In this document: positions 42,552-51,517 of the stretch, in pieces
How the letters are laid out: every line of letters starts with the position of its first letter
Position numbering within the stretch: position 1 is the stretch's first letter
DNA from: Natronosporangium hydrolyticum
GTDB taxonomy: Bacteria; Actinomycetota; Actinomycetes; Mycobacteriales; Micromonosporaceae
NCBI RefSeq assembly: GCF_016925615.1
Contig: NZ_CP070499.1
Coordinates: 4,774,001 to 4,838,000 of the forward strand
Length of the DNA stretch: 64,000 nt
Direction: 5' to 3'
Translations under genes and position numbers: made by a program
The notes under the pieces: model-generated
Seen by the model: only the letters and a program-made list of their open reading frames with translations
Database searches by the model: none
Told to the model about the DNA's origin: nothing

Positions 42552-43063
42552 GGAGCGCCCCGCCCAGCGCCGTCCGGCTCGCCGGCCAGCTCCGACTCCG
42601 GCGGCGACTCCGCGGCCAGCGTCGCCTCCGGCTCGGCCGTTAGCTCCGCCTCGATCGCCGCCGCCGACTCGGCCGCCGGCTCCGCCTCTAGCGCCGCCAC
42701 CTGCGCCAGGGCCGCATCCCGCGCCCGCTGCAGGGCGTGCGCCTCTTCGGTCCGGCCGGCGCGCAGCGCCGCCACCTCCGCCTGCAACACCCGGATCAGC
42801 TCCTCCTTGTAACCGATGTCGTACGCGGCCCGGCGCAGCGCCACATCGACCTGCGCCATACGGTAACCGCGCAGCGCCGGGTCGAACCGGGCATTGGCCA
42901 CGTCCGTCTCGAGTAACGGCCGGTCCTCGGGGAGCGGCACTGCCCGGCCGTCCGGCTCCGCCCGCCGCAGACCACGGTCATCACCCGACAGCAACATCGT
43001 GACCCCGAACACCACCCCGCCGACGGTCAACGCGACGGCGACGACTAGCAGAAACTGACTCAC
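42548..43063 (-). CDS. DivIVA-domain membrane protein
   Basis: A 171-residue protein. A transmembrane helix (residues 4-24) is followed by a short DivIVA/Wag31-like module, NARFDPALRGYRMAQVDVALRRAAYDIGYKEEL, then an Ala/Glu-rich coiled coil. Such short anchored DivIVA-domain proteins are common in actinobacteria and may take part in polar growth or division. The GTG at 43063 starts just before the membrane helix. It heads a three-gene chain with SRPBCC and tag. Confidence 0.8.
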   Translation of the reverse strand: MSQFLLVVAVALTVGGVVFGVTMLLSGDDRGLRRAEPDGRAVPLPEDRPLLETDVANARFDPALRGYRMAQVDVALRRAAYDIGYKEELIRVLQAEVAALRAGRTEEAHALQRARDAALAQVAALEAEPAAESAAAIEAELTAEPEATLAAESPPESELAGEPDGAGRGAP

Positions 43064-43107
43064 GCCCCGATCGTGGCAGACTGTCTGATACCGCGCGACC
43101 CAGGGCC

Positions 43108-43485
43108 TCAGGTCCAGTGCAGCACCCGGCGCCGCCAAGCGTAGAGGATGCCGAGCGCCAGGATCCCCACGAAGATCCCCATCTCCACCACGGTCACCAC
43201 GCCAAATCCGGGCTCGGCGAAGATCACTGCCCACGGGAAGAGAAAGACCGCCTCTACCGCGAAGATGACGAACAGGAACGCGTAGACGTAGTAACGCACC
43301 TGGGCCTGCGCCCAGTCGCCGCCGACCGGGTCCACGCCACACTCGTACGACTCGGTCTTGCCCGGTGGGCCGGCCGGCCGCGCCGGGCGCAGCAGCCGGT
43401 TCGCGCCGAAGGCCGCGGCCAGGAACAGCACCCCGGCCGCCAGCAGCAGGCCGAGCGTCGCGTACGAGCCGAGGTAGCCCTCCAC
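43108..43485 (-). CDS. nuoA: NADH-quinone oxidoreductase subunit A
   Basis: A 125-residue membrane subunit with three transmembrane helices. TESYECGVDPVG (with the loop Cys) and RYYVYAFLFVIFAVEAVFLFPWAV are the NuoA hallmarks. NuoA belongs to the proton-pumping complex I. Here it stands alone: no nuoB or other nuo gene follows, so it is either a second copy or a detached subunit gene. Confidence 0.9.
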   Translation of the reverse strand: MEGYLGSYATLGLLLAAGVLFLAAAFGANRLLRPARPAGPPGKTESYECGVDPVGGDWAQAQVRYYVYAFLFVIFAVEAVFLFPWAVIFAEPGFGVVTVVEMGIFVGILALGILYAWRRRVLHWT

Positions 43486-43512
43486 GCCGGTAGCGTACTC
43501 CGCCGCGGCGGC

Positions 43513-44520
43513 TCACAGGTGCCGCTGCCACTCCAGTTCGTTCGCGTAGAGCTCGTACCCGAGCAGCTCGTTGACCCGGATCATGTGGGCGTTGTCGGCG
43601 GCGTTGCCGGTGTCGAGCTCGCGCACCTGCGGCTCCGCCTCGGCGAGCAGCCGCAGCATCGCCAGCTTCAGCCGCAGCCCCAGCCGGTGCCCGCGGTGCG
43701 CCGCCGCCACGCTGGTGTCGTCCTGCCCGGCCCGCCACGGATGCTCGGCATCCACCGCCACCACGGTCTGGCCGGCCAGCTCACCGCTCGGCCGGTGCCG
43801 CGCCACCACCCGGTAGAGCCGCCGCCCACAGCCGGCCGCTGCCCGCTCGTACGCCCGGAGCCGCTCCGGGGTGAAGACCTCGTCCTCGATCTCCAGCTCC
43901 CCGGTGGGGGCGTCGTTGATCGCCCCGGTCACCGCCACCACCGCCGCCAGCAGGTCATCCGGGACCGGGCCCGGCAGCCGAAGCAGCTCGTACTCGTCGG
44001 CGCCCGGGCCAGCTTCGGCTTCGGCCTCGGCGGCGGCGAACCGGTCCGGGTCGAGCGCGCTGAGGTCCTGCCGCCGCAACGCCTCGGTGTAGGCGTGCGT
44101 CAACCCCATCGCGGTGAGGAACGCCGCCGGTCCGGGCTGGTCCAGGCAGGTGGCGCAGACCAGCCGGCGCCCCTGCTCCCGCACCTGCGCCACGCCCGCG
44201 TCGAAGAGCGCCCGGCCCAGCCCGCGCCGCCGGTACGCCGGATCGACGGTGACCGTGACGTCGGCGAGGTGGGTGTTGTCCCACCGGGGCAGCGTCAACC
44301 GGAGCACGCCGAGCACCCGGTCGCCACCGGCGCCGGTCCGGGCGACCGCGGCCAGCCTCGGCTCCCCGGCGAAGCCGTAACGCAACCGGGCGGCGAAGCC
44401 GGAGACGGTGGGCAGCGGAAAGCTCGGGGTGTCGGCGGCGGTGGCGGCCGCCAGCACGGCCACCGCCCCGGCGAGATCCCGCTGGTCCGGCTGCTGCGGA
44501 TCGAGCCACGACAACTCCAT
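43513..44520 (-). CDS. Tandem GNAT acetyltransferase
   Basis: A 335-residue protein with two GNAT domains. The first has VTVDPAYRRRGLGRALFDAGV, a full acetyl-CoA loop (about 98-118). The second has VAAAHRGHRLGLRLKLAMLRLL (about 265-286), then ELDTGNAADNAHMIRVNELLGYEL. The arrangement resembles mycothiol synthase-like and other double-GNAT proteins. Substrate unknown. Confidence 0.85.
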   Translation of the reverse strand: MELSWLDPQQPDQRDLAGAVAVLAAATAADTPSFPLPTVSGFAARLRYGFAGEPRLAAVARTGAGGDRVLGVLRLTLPRWDNTHLADVTVTVDPAYRRRGLGRALFDAGVAQVREQGRRLVCATCLDQPGPAAFLTAMGLTHAYTEALRRQDLSALDPDRFAAAEAEAEAGPGADEYELLRLPGPVPDDLLAAVVAVTGAINDAPTGELEIEDEVFTPERLRAYERAAAGCGRRLYRVVARHRPSGELAGQTVVAVDAEHPWRAGQDDTSVAAAHRGHRLGLRLKLAMLRLLAEAEPQVRELDTGNAADNAHMIRVNELLGYELYANELEWQRHL

Positions 44521-44571
44521 AGCCGAAGCAAACCACGTGCCCCGGTCGCCGGCGAGCCGATATTCCGGCGC

Positions 44572-45840
44572 CTACGGGCCCGCGGCGCGCTCCCGCAGCA
44601 GCTGTCGCTCGCGGGCATTGTCAGTCAGCTCCGCGGCGCGCGCGAACTCCGCCCGCGCCGCCTGCTCCCGGCCGAGCTGCGACAGCAGTTCACCCCGCAC
44701 CGCCGGCAGCAGATGGTATCCGCGCAGCGCCGGCTCGTCGACCAGCTCGTCGACCAGCGCGAGGCCCGCCGCCGGACCCTGGGCCTGGGCGACCGCCACC
44801 GCCCGGTTCAGCGCCACCACCGGCGAACCGGTGAGCGCACCGAGCTCCCCGTAGAGCGCGGCGATCCGCGCCCAGTCGGTCTGCTCCGGGGTCAGTGCCC
44901 GGGCATGGCAGGCGGCGATCGCCGCCTGCAACTGGTACGGCCCGGCGCGGCCCGCCGCCGCCTCCGCCCGCCGCAACGCCGCCAACCCGCGGCGGATCAG
45001 CAGCCGATCCCATCGGGCCCGGTCCTGCTCCAGCAGCCGCACCGGCGACCCGTCGGGGGCCACCCGCGCCCGGTTCCGGGAGGCCTGCAGCTCCATCAGC
45101 GCGACCAGGCCGTGCACCTCCGGCTCGGCCGGCAGCAGCGCGGCCAGTCGACGACCGAGCCGCAGCGCCTCGTCGGTCAGCTCGGGCCGCAACCATTCGT
45201 CGCCGCTGGAAGCGGAGTAACCCTCGTTGAAGATCAGGTAGACGACCTCCAGCACCGAGGCCAGCCGCTCCGGCAGCTCCGTCTGATCGGGCACCTCGAA
45301 CGGCACCGCGGCGCGGGCGAGCGTCTGCTTGGCGCGCACGATCCGCTGCGCGATGGTCGGCTCCGGCACCAGGAAGCCGTGGGCGATCTCGCTGGTGCGC
45401 AACCCGCCGAGCAGCCGCAACGTCAGCGCCGCGCGGGCATCCGGGGACAACACCGGATGGCACGAGACGAAGATCAGTCGCAGCAGGTCGTCGCCGAAGT
45501 CGGGCTCACCGAGCCGAGTCAGCTCCGGATCGTCGCCGGCGGCGGTCAGCAGTTCCTGGCCCAGCTGCTCGACCCGCTCACGCTCGCGTTGCCGGCGCCG
45601 AAAGTGGTCGATCGCCCGCCGTTTGGCCACTGTGGTCAGCCACGCCCCGGGGTTCTCCGGCACGCCGGTCTCCCGCCACTGCGCCAGCGCCGCCACCAGT
45701 GCGTCCTGGGCCAGGTCCTCGGCGAGCCCGACATCCCCGCCGACCGTCCGGGCCACCGCGGCCACCACCCGGCCCGACTCGATCCGCCAGATCGCGTCGA
45801 CCGCCCGCTCAACCTGCTCGTCGAGGTCAGGACTGCTCAC
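44572..45840 (-). CDS. ECF42-type RNA polymerase sigma factor
   Basis: A 422-residue sigma factor. Region 2 (GDVGLAEDLAQDALVAALAQW, PGAWLTTVAKRRAIDHFRR) and region 4 (GLRTSEIAHGFLVPEPTIAQRIVRAKQTL) are followed by a C-terminal TPR-like extension of about 230 residues. This extension marks the ECF42 group. ECF42 genes usually sit next to a DGPF/YCII protein gene; none is present here. The extension is thought to replace an anti-sigma factor. Start GTG at 45840. Confidence 0.88.
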   Translation of the reverse strand: MSSPDLDEQVERAVDAIWRIESGRVVAAVARTVGGDVGLAEDLAQDALVAALAQWRETGVPENPGAWLTTVAKRRAIDHFRRRQRERERVEQLGQELLTAAGDDPELTRLGEPDFGDDLLRLIFVSCHPVLSPDARAALTLRLLGGLRTSEIAHGFLVPEPTIAQRIVRAKQTLARAAVPFEVPDQTELPERLASVLEVVYLIFNEGYSASSGDEWLRPELTDEALRLGRRLAALLPAEPEVHGLVALMELQASRNRARVAPDGSPVRLLEQDRARWDRLLIRRGLAALRRAEAAAGRAGPYQLQAAIAACHARALTPEQTDWARIAALYGELGALTGSPVVALNRAVAVAQAQGPAAGLALVDELVDEPALRGYHLLPAVRGELLSQLGREQAARAEFARAAELTDNARERQLLRERAAGP

Positions 45841-45966
45841 GCCACCACGGTAGTCCGGCCGCTGTACCGGGCGCGCCTGACCGACCCGAGGTATGGCCAG
45901 GCCTACCCCGAGGACGCCCCCTCGCCCCCGTGACCTGGCAGTGGCCCGGGCCTTAGCGTCTGCGTC

Positions 45967-46374
45967 ATGGCTGTTGCTGCTCCTGTCCATGCGCTGGCGG
46001 CGCTGCGCCGACCGCGTTTCCTGGTCACCGGCTGGCCGTGGCGGTCGCTGGGCTACCTGGCCACCAGCTCGGCGATCTCGATGGCGTTGTCACCCGTCGC
46101 GCTGATGCTGGGCATGCCCTGGTTGCTGGTGCTCGTCTGGCTGAACGAGGGGCGACCCGGACCGCTCGGGCTGGGCGTGCTCGGGGTCGCCTTCGGGCTG
46201 CTGCTGGTCGCCGCGGCCGGCCCGCTGCTGTCGATCCCGACCGCGATCGTCGAACGGTGGCGGCTGCGGCTGGTGGACGACCGGCCGGCCCGCTCCGGCC
46301 ACCGCGCTCTGGCCGCGCCCGGCCTGTGGGCCTGGCTGCGCACCCGGTACACCGAACCCGCCACCCTGGTATGA
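45967..46374 (+). pseudogene. Sensor histidine kinase, N-terminal fragment (frameshifted)
   Basis: A 135-residue sensor domain of the kind that precedes NarL-type kinases in actinobacteria (RRPRFLVTGWPWRSLGYLATSSAISMALSP, two or more membrane helices, LRTRYTEPAT at the end). The frame ends at a TGA right after EPATLV. Removing one C of the run at 46364-46366 restores WYEVLYAVLL and joins the frame to the kinase part, so the gene is split by a single-base insertion or a sequence error. Confidence 0.7.
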
Positions 46375-46387
46375 GGTCCTGTACGCG

Positions 46388-47305
46388 GTGCTGCTGGTCA
46401 CCGTGGCGCCGGTGCTGGCCGGGCTGGTCGGTCTGCTACTGCTGATGACGGTGGTGCTGCTGGCCAGCCCGGCGCTGGTGTGGCTGACCGACGGCCCGGT
46501 GAGCCTCGGCACCACCGAGGTCACCACGGTGGCCGGCACCTGGCCGTACGTCGTGGGTGGGGTGATAGCGCTGCCGCTGCTCGGCTACCTCGCGGCCGGG
46601 GTCGCCGGCGTGCATGGCCTGGTCGCCCGGGCCCTGCTCACCGGCGGCGCCGACGCCGGCCTGCGCCACGAACTGGTCGAGGTGACCCAGTCCCGGGCCC
46701 GGATCGTGGATGCCTTCGAGGCCGAACGGCGCCGCATCGAGCGGGACCTCCACGATGGCGCCCAGCAGCGGCTGGTGGGGCTCACGCTGCAGCTCGGACT
46801 GGCCAAGCTGGACCTACCCCCCGACACCCCCGCCGCCGAGTCGGTGGCGAGCGCCCATGAACAGGCGAAACACCTGATGGTCGAGCTGCGGGAGCTGATC
46901 CGCGGAATCTACCCGAAGGAGCTGGCCGACCTAGGCCTGCCGGCGGCGCTGGACGCGGTCGCCGACGGCGCGCCGATCCCGGTGACGATCGCCACCACGC
47001 TGCCCAGCCGGCCACCGCGCCCGGTGGAGGAGGCGGCCTACTTCACGGTCACCGAGGCGTTGAGCAACGTCATCAAGCACAGCGGGGCCGGTCGGGCCGA
47101 GGTCTCGGTGCGCCTGGCGGCCGGTCTGCTCTCTGTCGAGGTCACCGACCACGGCAACGGGGGCGCCGACCCGTCCCGCGGCACCGGCCTCACCGGCCTG
47201 GCCGACCGGGCCGCCACCCTCGGCGGCAGAATGTTCCTCGCCAGCCCGGTTGGCGGGCCGACCACCATTCGTGCGGAGTTCCCATGTCCACCATCACTCG
47301 GGTAG
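46388..47305 (+). CDS. Sensor histidine kinase, C-terminal part
   Basis: A 305-residue part with two more membrane helices (about 1-75), then the HisKA_3 phosphoacceptor box FEAERRRIERDLHDGAQQRLVGLTLQLG (His in RDLHDGAQQ) and a HATPase (TVTEALSNVIKHSGAGRAEV; VTDHGNGG; GTGLTGLADRAATLGGRM). In its own frame it can start at GTG 46388, so it might still be made as a truncated kinase lacking the sensor domain. It overlaps the response regulator gene by 22 bp. Confidence 0.8.
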   Translation: MLLVTVAPVLAGLVGLLLLMTVVLLASPALVWLTDGPVSLGTTEVTTVAGTWPYVVGGVIALPLLGYLAAGVAGVHGLVARALLTGGADAGLRHELVEVTQSRARIVDAFEAERRRIERDLHDGAQQRLVGLTLQLGLAKLDLPPDTPAAESVASAHEQAKHLMVELRELIRGIYPKELADLGLPAALDAVADGAPIPVTIATTLPSRPPRPVEEAAYFTVTEALSNVIKHSGAGRAEVSVRLAAGLLSVEVTDHGNGGADPSRGTGLTGLADRAATLGGRMFLASPVGGPTTIRAEFPCPPSLG

Positions 47306-47973
47306 TCCTCGCCGAGGACGGCGTACTGCTGCGGGAGGGCCTGGCCGGCCTGCTCGCCCGGTTCGGCTTCGCCGTGGTCGCGGCGGTCGGCGACGGCGAG
47401 GCGCTCACCGCGGCCGTCGCCGAGCACCGGCCGGACCTGGTGGTGACCGATATCCGGATGCCGCCGGGCTTCCGGGACGAAGGGCTCCGCGCGGCGGTGG
47501 CGCTACGACGGGCGTACCCGGGCTTGGCGGTGGTGGCGCTGAGCCAGTACGTGGAGCAGAGCTACGCCGCCGAACTGCTCGACTCCGCAGATGGCCGGCG
47601 CGTCGGCTACCTGCTCAAGGACCGGGTGGTCGAGGTCGAGGAGTTCGCCGTGGCGCTGCGGCGGGTGGTCGACGGCGGATCGGTGGTCGACCCGGATGTG
47701 GTGCGGCAGCTGCTGCGGGCCCGGCGCGAGCCGCTGTCGCGGCTGTCGGCGCGGGAGCGGGAGGTGCTGGGATTGGTGGCCGAGGGCCACTCCAACGCCG
47801 CGATCGCCCGCGCCCTGGTGGTCTCCGAGGCGGCGGTGGGCAAGCACGTCGGCAACATCCTGGCCAAACTGGACCTGCCGCCGACCGACGACAGCAACCG
47901 GCGGGTGCTCGCGGTGCTCGCCTACCTGCGCGGCACCGACCGGGCCGACCAGCGCGACGGCGGCAATCCGTGA
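47284..47973 (+). CDS. NarL/LuxR-family response regulator
   Basis: A 229-residue regulator. The receiver has LAEDGVLLREGL (acid pocket), the phospho-Asp in LVVTDIRMPP, and the Lys in YLLKDRV. The C-terminal LuxR helix-turn-helix is LSAREREVLGLVAEGHSNAAIARALVVSEAAVGKHVGNILAKL. Partner of the histidine kinase upstream. Its 3' end overlaps the convergent AraC gene by 52 bp. Confidence 0.92.
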   Translation: MSTITRVVLAEDGVLLREGLAGLLARFGFAVVAAVGDGEALTAAVAEHRPDLVVTDIRMPPGFRDEGLRAAVALRRAYPGLAVVALSQYVEQSYAAELLDSADGRRVGYLLKDRVVEVEEFAVALRRVVDGGSVVDPDVVRQLLRARREPLSRLSAREREVLGLVAEGHSNAAIARALVVSEAAVGKHVGNILAKLDLPPTDDSNRRVLAVLAYLRGTDRADQRDGGNP

Positions 47974-48887
47974 TGCCGTTTGAACGCCGCGGAGAACCCG
48001 TACGGGTCGCCGTAGCCCACCTCGCGGGCGGTCGCCGTCACCGAGCGACCCGTGTCCAGCGCATCGGCGGCGAGCGTCATCCGCCACCCGGTGAGGTAGC
48101 CCAGCGGGGTGTCGCCGACCAGCCGCCGGAACCGCCGGGCGAACCCCGACCGGGACATCCCCGCCGCCGCGGCGAGTTGGTCCACTGTCCACGGTCGAGC
48201 CGGCTCCGCGTGCAGCGCCGCCAGCGCCCGACCCACCGCCGGGTCGGCCAGGGCGCCGGTCCAGCGAGGCGTCGGATCGGTGCCCAGCCAGCGTTGCAGG
48301 GCGACCACGAACAGGGCGTCGAGCAACCGGTCGAGCACCACCTGCTGACCAGGCGCGGCGACCGGCAGCGCCTGACGGAGCAGGCTCACCCACGGCTCGG
48401 TCGCCGGCGCTGACCGGACCACCGCCACCGGCGGCAGCCCGGCCAGCAGCCAGCGACCCACATCCCCGGCCAACCGGTAGGCCCCGCGGATCACCTCGAT
48501 CGGGGCGGCCGGGTCGGTGCCGTAGGTGCGGTGGTCCAGCCGCCACCGGTCGCCGCGGGCCGCCGCCGGCTCGCCCGGGGCGGCGCACTCTGCCGGACCG
48601 AAGACCTCCACCTGCACCGGCGTCTCGGGCCGGTCCGCGATCACGTACGGGTGGCCGCCGCTGATCAGGGCGAGGTCCCCCGCCGCGAGCCCGAGCGTGC
48701 CCGCGTCCGGATGGCGCAGCCACGCGTCGCCGCCGGAGACCACCTCCAGCGCCACCGCGGGCCGGTCGTGGAACGCCAGCGCCCACGGCGCAGACAGCAG
48801 CGACCGGGACATCAGCGCCCCTCGGGCGCGGGCTCGGTGTAGCAGGTCCTCGAGCACGTCGATACCGGTAATAGTAGACGCTGACAC
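47922..48887 (-). CDS. AraC-family regulator with cupin sensor
   Basis: A 321-residue regulator. The N-terminal cupin is of the AraC_binding_2/6 type (GVDVLEDLL-like start, SAPWALAFHDRPAVALEVVSGGDAWL, GDLALISGGHPYVIAD). The C-terminal double helix-turn-helix is WTVDQLAAAAGMSRSGFARRFRRLVGDTPLGYLTGWRMTLAADAL to VGYGDPYGFSAAFKRHHGLPPSRW. It is divergent from the NmrA-like gene, the probable target. Confidence 0.9.
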   Translation of the reverse strand: MSASTITGIDVLEDLLHRARARGALMSRSLLSAPWALAFHDRPAVALEVVSGGDAWLRHPDAGTLGLAAGDLALISGGHPYVIADRPETPVQVEVFGPAECAAPGEPAAARGDRWRLDHRTYGTDPAAPIEVIRGAYRLAGDVGRWLLAGLPPVAVVRSAPATEPWVSLLRQALPVAAPGQQVVLDRLLDALFVVALQRWLGTDPTPRWTGALADPAVGRALAALHAEPARPWTVDQLAAAAGMSRSGFARRFRRLVGDTPLGYLTGWRMTLAADALDTGRSVTATAREVGYGDPYGFSAAFKRHHGLPPSRWSARSVPRR

Positions 48888-48944
48888 AGGTACTGGGCCG
48901 CTTCACCAATGGAGACGCGCATCGCTGGCGGGGATGCTGGCCAT

Positions 48945-49730
48945 ATGACTGGACCCATCACCGTGCTCGGCGGCACCGGCAAGTCCGGCCGCCGGATCAC
49001 CGACCGACTCCGACGCCTCGGGTACGACGCCCGCCCGCTCGGGCGCACCAGCACCCCCCGATTCGAGTGGACCGAGCCACCGACCTGGCGGCCTGCGTTG
49101 GCGCGAAGCCGTGCGGTCTATCTCGTGGGCGCCCCCTACCGGCTCGACGCCACCGACCTGCTGACAGAGCTGGTAAGCACGGCGCTCGACCCGGCCACCG
49201 AACGCCTGGTGCTGCTCTCCGCCCGCGGCATCGAGGCGGCCGGTCCGACGGCCCTGACTGCCGAGACCGCGGTACGCGACAGTGGCCGCAGCTGGACCGT
49301 CCTGCGGCCAGCCTGGTTCGCGCAGACCTTCACAGAGGATTTCGGGGCCCCGGGCGCGGACGACACCATCCGGCTCCCGCTCGGCGACGGGGCCCACCCG
49401 TACGTCGAACTGGCCGACGTCGCCGAGGTGGCGGTGGCGGCGCTCACCAGTGACGAGCACCACGGCCGGGTCTACGAGCTCTCCGGCCAGGCGCCGCTCA
49501 CCGGGAGCGACGTCGCCGCCGCCCTGACCGCGGCCGGCGGGCAGCCGGTCAGCTACGCCCCGATCGACCGCGCGTCCTTCGTGGCCACCCGCGTCGCCGA
49601 AGGGATCTCCCCTGCGTACGCGGAGCTGCTCGGGGACCTCATGGACCTGATCGCCCGCGGGTGGGACGCCCACCTATCCACCGGCGTCAGCGACGCGCTC
49701 GGGCGACCAGCCACCGCCGTGCTGCGCTGA
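48945..49730 (+). CDS. NmrA-like NAD(P)-binding protein
   Basis: A 261-residue atypical SDR with ITVLGGTGKSGRRITDRLRRLGYDARPLGR as cofactor motif, LVLLSARGIEAA, WTVLRPAWFAQTF, and YVELADVAEVAVAALTS. NmrA/NAD(P)H-binding family; such proteins are often induced by redox-active compounds through an adjacent AraC regulator. The ATG at 48945 places the glycine motif at the N-terminus. Confidence 0.88.
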   Translation: MTGPITVLGGTGKSGRRITDRLRRLGYDARPLGRTSTPRFEWTEPPTWRPALARSRAVYLVGAPYRLDATDLLTELVSTALDPATERLVLLSARGIEAAGPTALTAETAVRDSGRSWTVLRPAWFAQTFTEDFGAPGADDTIRLPLGDGAHPYVELADVAEVAVAALTSDEHHGRVYELSGQAPLTGSDVAAALTAAGGQPVSYAPIDRASFVATRVAEGISPAYAELLGDLMDLIARGWDAHLSTGVSDALGRPATAVLR

Positions 49731-49821
49731 GCCCACGGCGCGGCGGCGGGGGTCTCCGCTGGCTTCCGATTCACCCTCAGCGCGCACCCAACCATTCTCA
49801 TCCCCACCAACTCCTAGACTC

Positions 49822-50178
49822 CTACGGCTCGCCACGGTAGACACACCCCGATGTACAAGTCTCCCGTACTACGACGGCGGACAGCGGCAACGAGCCGATG
49901 AGGCGATCCCATATCCACCGTGCGAGATTCTCGCTCGTCGGATTCTCCAGGCCCGGCACCTCGTTGAGGTAATGGTGGTCGAGCTTTTCCTGGCACGGAG
50001 CGAACGCCTTCTTGATATCCGCAAAATCCATGACCCAGCCAGTCGCTGGATCGACCTCACCAGCGACATGGAGCTCGACCCGGAACGAGTGACCGTGCAG
50101 CCGAGCGCACCGATGGTCTTCCGGAACGTTCGGCAACCGGTGCGCAGCCTCGAACGTAAACTCGCGGAAGATCTCCAT
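49822..50178 (-). CDS. queD: 6-carboxytetrahydropterin synthase
   Basis: A 118-residue tunnelling-fold enzyme that makes 6-carboxy-tetrahydropterin for 7-deazaguanine synthesis. Zinc His are in FEAAHRL and LHGHSF; CARLHGH is the CxxxHGH motif that separates QueD from animal PTPS. The acidic DHHYLNE segment and [15 protein letters not shown] complete the fold. The ATG at 50178 shares one base with the queE stop (TGATG). Last gene of queFCED. Confidence 0.93.
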   Translation of the reverse strand: MEIFREFTFEAAHRLPNVPEDHRCARLHGHSFRVELHVAGEVDPATGWVMDFADIKKAFAPCQEKLDHHYLNEVPGLENPTSENLARWIWDRLIGSLPLSAVVVRETCTSGCVYRGEP

Positions 50179-50816
50179 CAGGCAATCCCCAAATACTTGT
50201 GTGTCTGCAGACTCAAGGACCATTGTGGATGGAGTAAGCAGTAGTCAACCGCGGCGCGGGTGTTCGCCTCCCGATCCGGCCCATCCATCGGTTGTAGTAA
50301 GAAGTGGGCGAAGTCGAGCCCCTCGAAACGTTCGGGCTCTGCGCCGGGCTGCGGGTAGACGAGCTTCAAGTCGTCGCCGGAGGTCAGCACGAGCTCGGAG
50401 CCGGCCTTCGGGCTGACGCAGACCCAGTCGACTCCGGCCGGTGCTGGCCTGGTGCCGTTGGTCTCGACCGCCACCTCGAAGCCCTGGGCATGCATCGCGT
50501 CGACCGCCGCGGCATCGAGTTGCAGCAATGGCTCGCCGCCGGTACACACAACGTATGGCCGGCTGCCCTGATGCGGAAGCCCGGCCCACGCCGCGAAGAC
50601 CGCAGCGGCGAGTTCGGCCGCGGAGCCGAACCGACCGCCCCCAGGCCCGTCAGTGCCGACGAAGTCGGTGTCGCAGAACTGGCATACCGCCCGATGCCGG
50701 TCAGCCTCCCGGCCGGTCCACAGGTTACAGCTGGTGAACCGGCAGAACACCGCCGGCCGGCCGGCATGGGTACCCTCACCTTGAAGGGTGTAGAAGATCT
50801 CCTTGACGCGATACAT
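50178..50816 (-). CDS. queE: 7-carboxy-7-deazaguanine synthase
   Basis: A 212-residue radical SAM enzyme converting carboxy-tetrahydropterin to 7-carboxy-7-deazaguanine. [26 protein letters not shown] is the family start. The cluster Cys spacing is CX14CX2C, a known QueE variant. [10 protein letters not shown] is the SAM motif. The ATG at 50816 is used; the frame runs on upstream into queC. Confidence 0.93.
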   Translation of the reverse strand: MYRVKEIFYTLQGEGTHAGRPAVFCRFTSCNLWTGREADRHRAVCQFCDTDFVGTDGPGGGRFGSAAELAAAVFAAWAGLPHQGSRPYVVCTGGEPLLQLDAAAVDAMHAQGFEVAVETNGTRPAPAGVDWVCVSPKAGSELVLTSGDDLKLVYPQPGAEPERFEGLDFAHFLLQPMDGPDREANTRAAVDYCLLHPQWSLSLQTHKYLGIA

Positions 50817-50821
50817 GGCGG

Positions 50822-51517
50822 TTACCGTCCCGGCGGCGACACTGGGTCGGAGAGGCCGAGCTCGGCGAACCCCCGGGCTCGCAGCCGGCAGGACTCGCAC
50901 GTACCGCATGCCTGCTCACCGACCGGGTCATAGCAGCTATGCGTCATGCTGTATTCGACACCGAGTTCGAGGCCCCGGCGGATGGTCTCCGCCTTCGTCA
51001 GCGCGATGAGTGGCGTGTGGATGGTCAGCCGCTGGCGGCCCTCGACACTTGCCCTGGTCGCGAGATTTGCCATGGCCTGGTAGGCCGCGATGAACTCGGG
51101 ACGGCAGTCCGGGTAGCCGCTGTAGTCGAGCGCATTAACGCCGATGAAAATGTCCGTGGCGTCGAGCGTCTCGGCCCAGGCCAACGCGAAGGAGAGGAAC
51201 ACGGTATTGCGGGCCGGCACATAGGTCACCGGGATCCCGGCGTCGCTGTCACCGGGCACCTCCGGATGTGGCACAGCAATAGAATCGTCGGTCAGCGCCG
51301 AGCCCCCGAAGGCCCGCAGATCGATATCGGTGACCACGTGTCGAACCGATCCGAACGCCTCAGCGATACGCGCCGCAGCCCGCAGCTCAACCGAGTGCCG
51401 CTGCCCGTACCGGAAGGTCAGCGTATACGGCTCGAATCCGTCCCGAACAGCCATCGCAAGCACGGTGGCGGAGTCAAGGCCACCACTGAGCAGAATGACA
51501 GCTTTTCGGCGATTCAC
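50822..51517 (-). CDS. queC: 7-cyano-7-deazaguanine synthase
   Basis: A 231-residue ATP-dependent enzyme that makes preQ0. [18 protein letters not shown] is the PP-loop. [18 protein letters not shown] is conserved, and the C-terminal zinc Cys are in [19 protein letters not shown]. The ATG overlaps the queF stop (ATGA); queE follows five bases after the stop. Confidence 0.94.
   Translation of the reverse strand: MNRRKAVILLSGGLDSATVLAMAVRDGFEPYTLTFRYGQRHSVELRAAARIAEAFGSVRHVVTDIDLRAFGGSALTDDSIAVPHPEVPGDSDAGIPVTYVPARNTVFLSFALAWAETLDATDIFIGVNALDYSGYPDCRPEFIAAYQAMANLATRASVEGRQRLTIHTPLIALTKAETIRRGLELGVEYSMTHSCYDPVGEQACGTCESCRLRARGFAELGLSDPVSPPGR

Noticed and set aside
43117-45933. 938-codon open frame on the plus strand
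   Set aside because: It is antisense to nuoA, the GNAT gene and the ECF42 gene, all of which have clear motifs. It is His/Arg/Gln-rich as expected for such a shadow.
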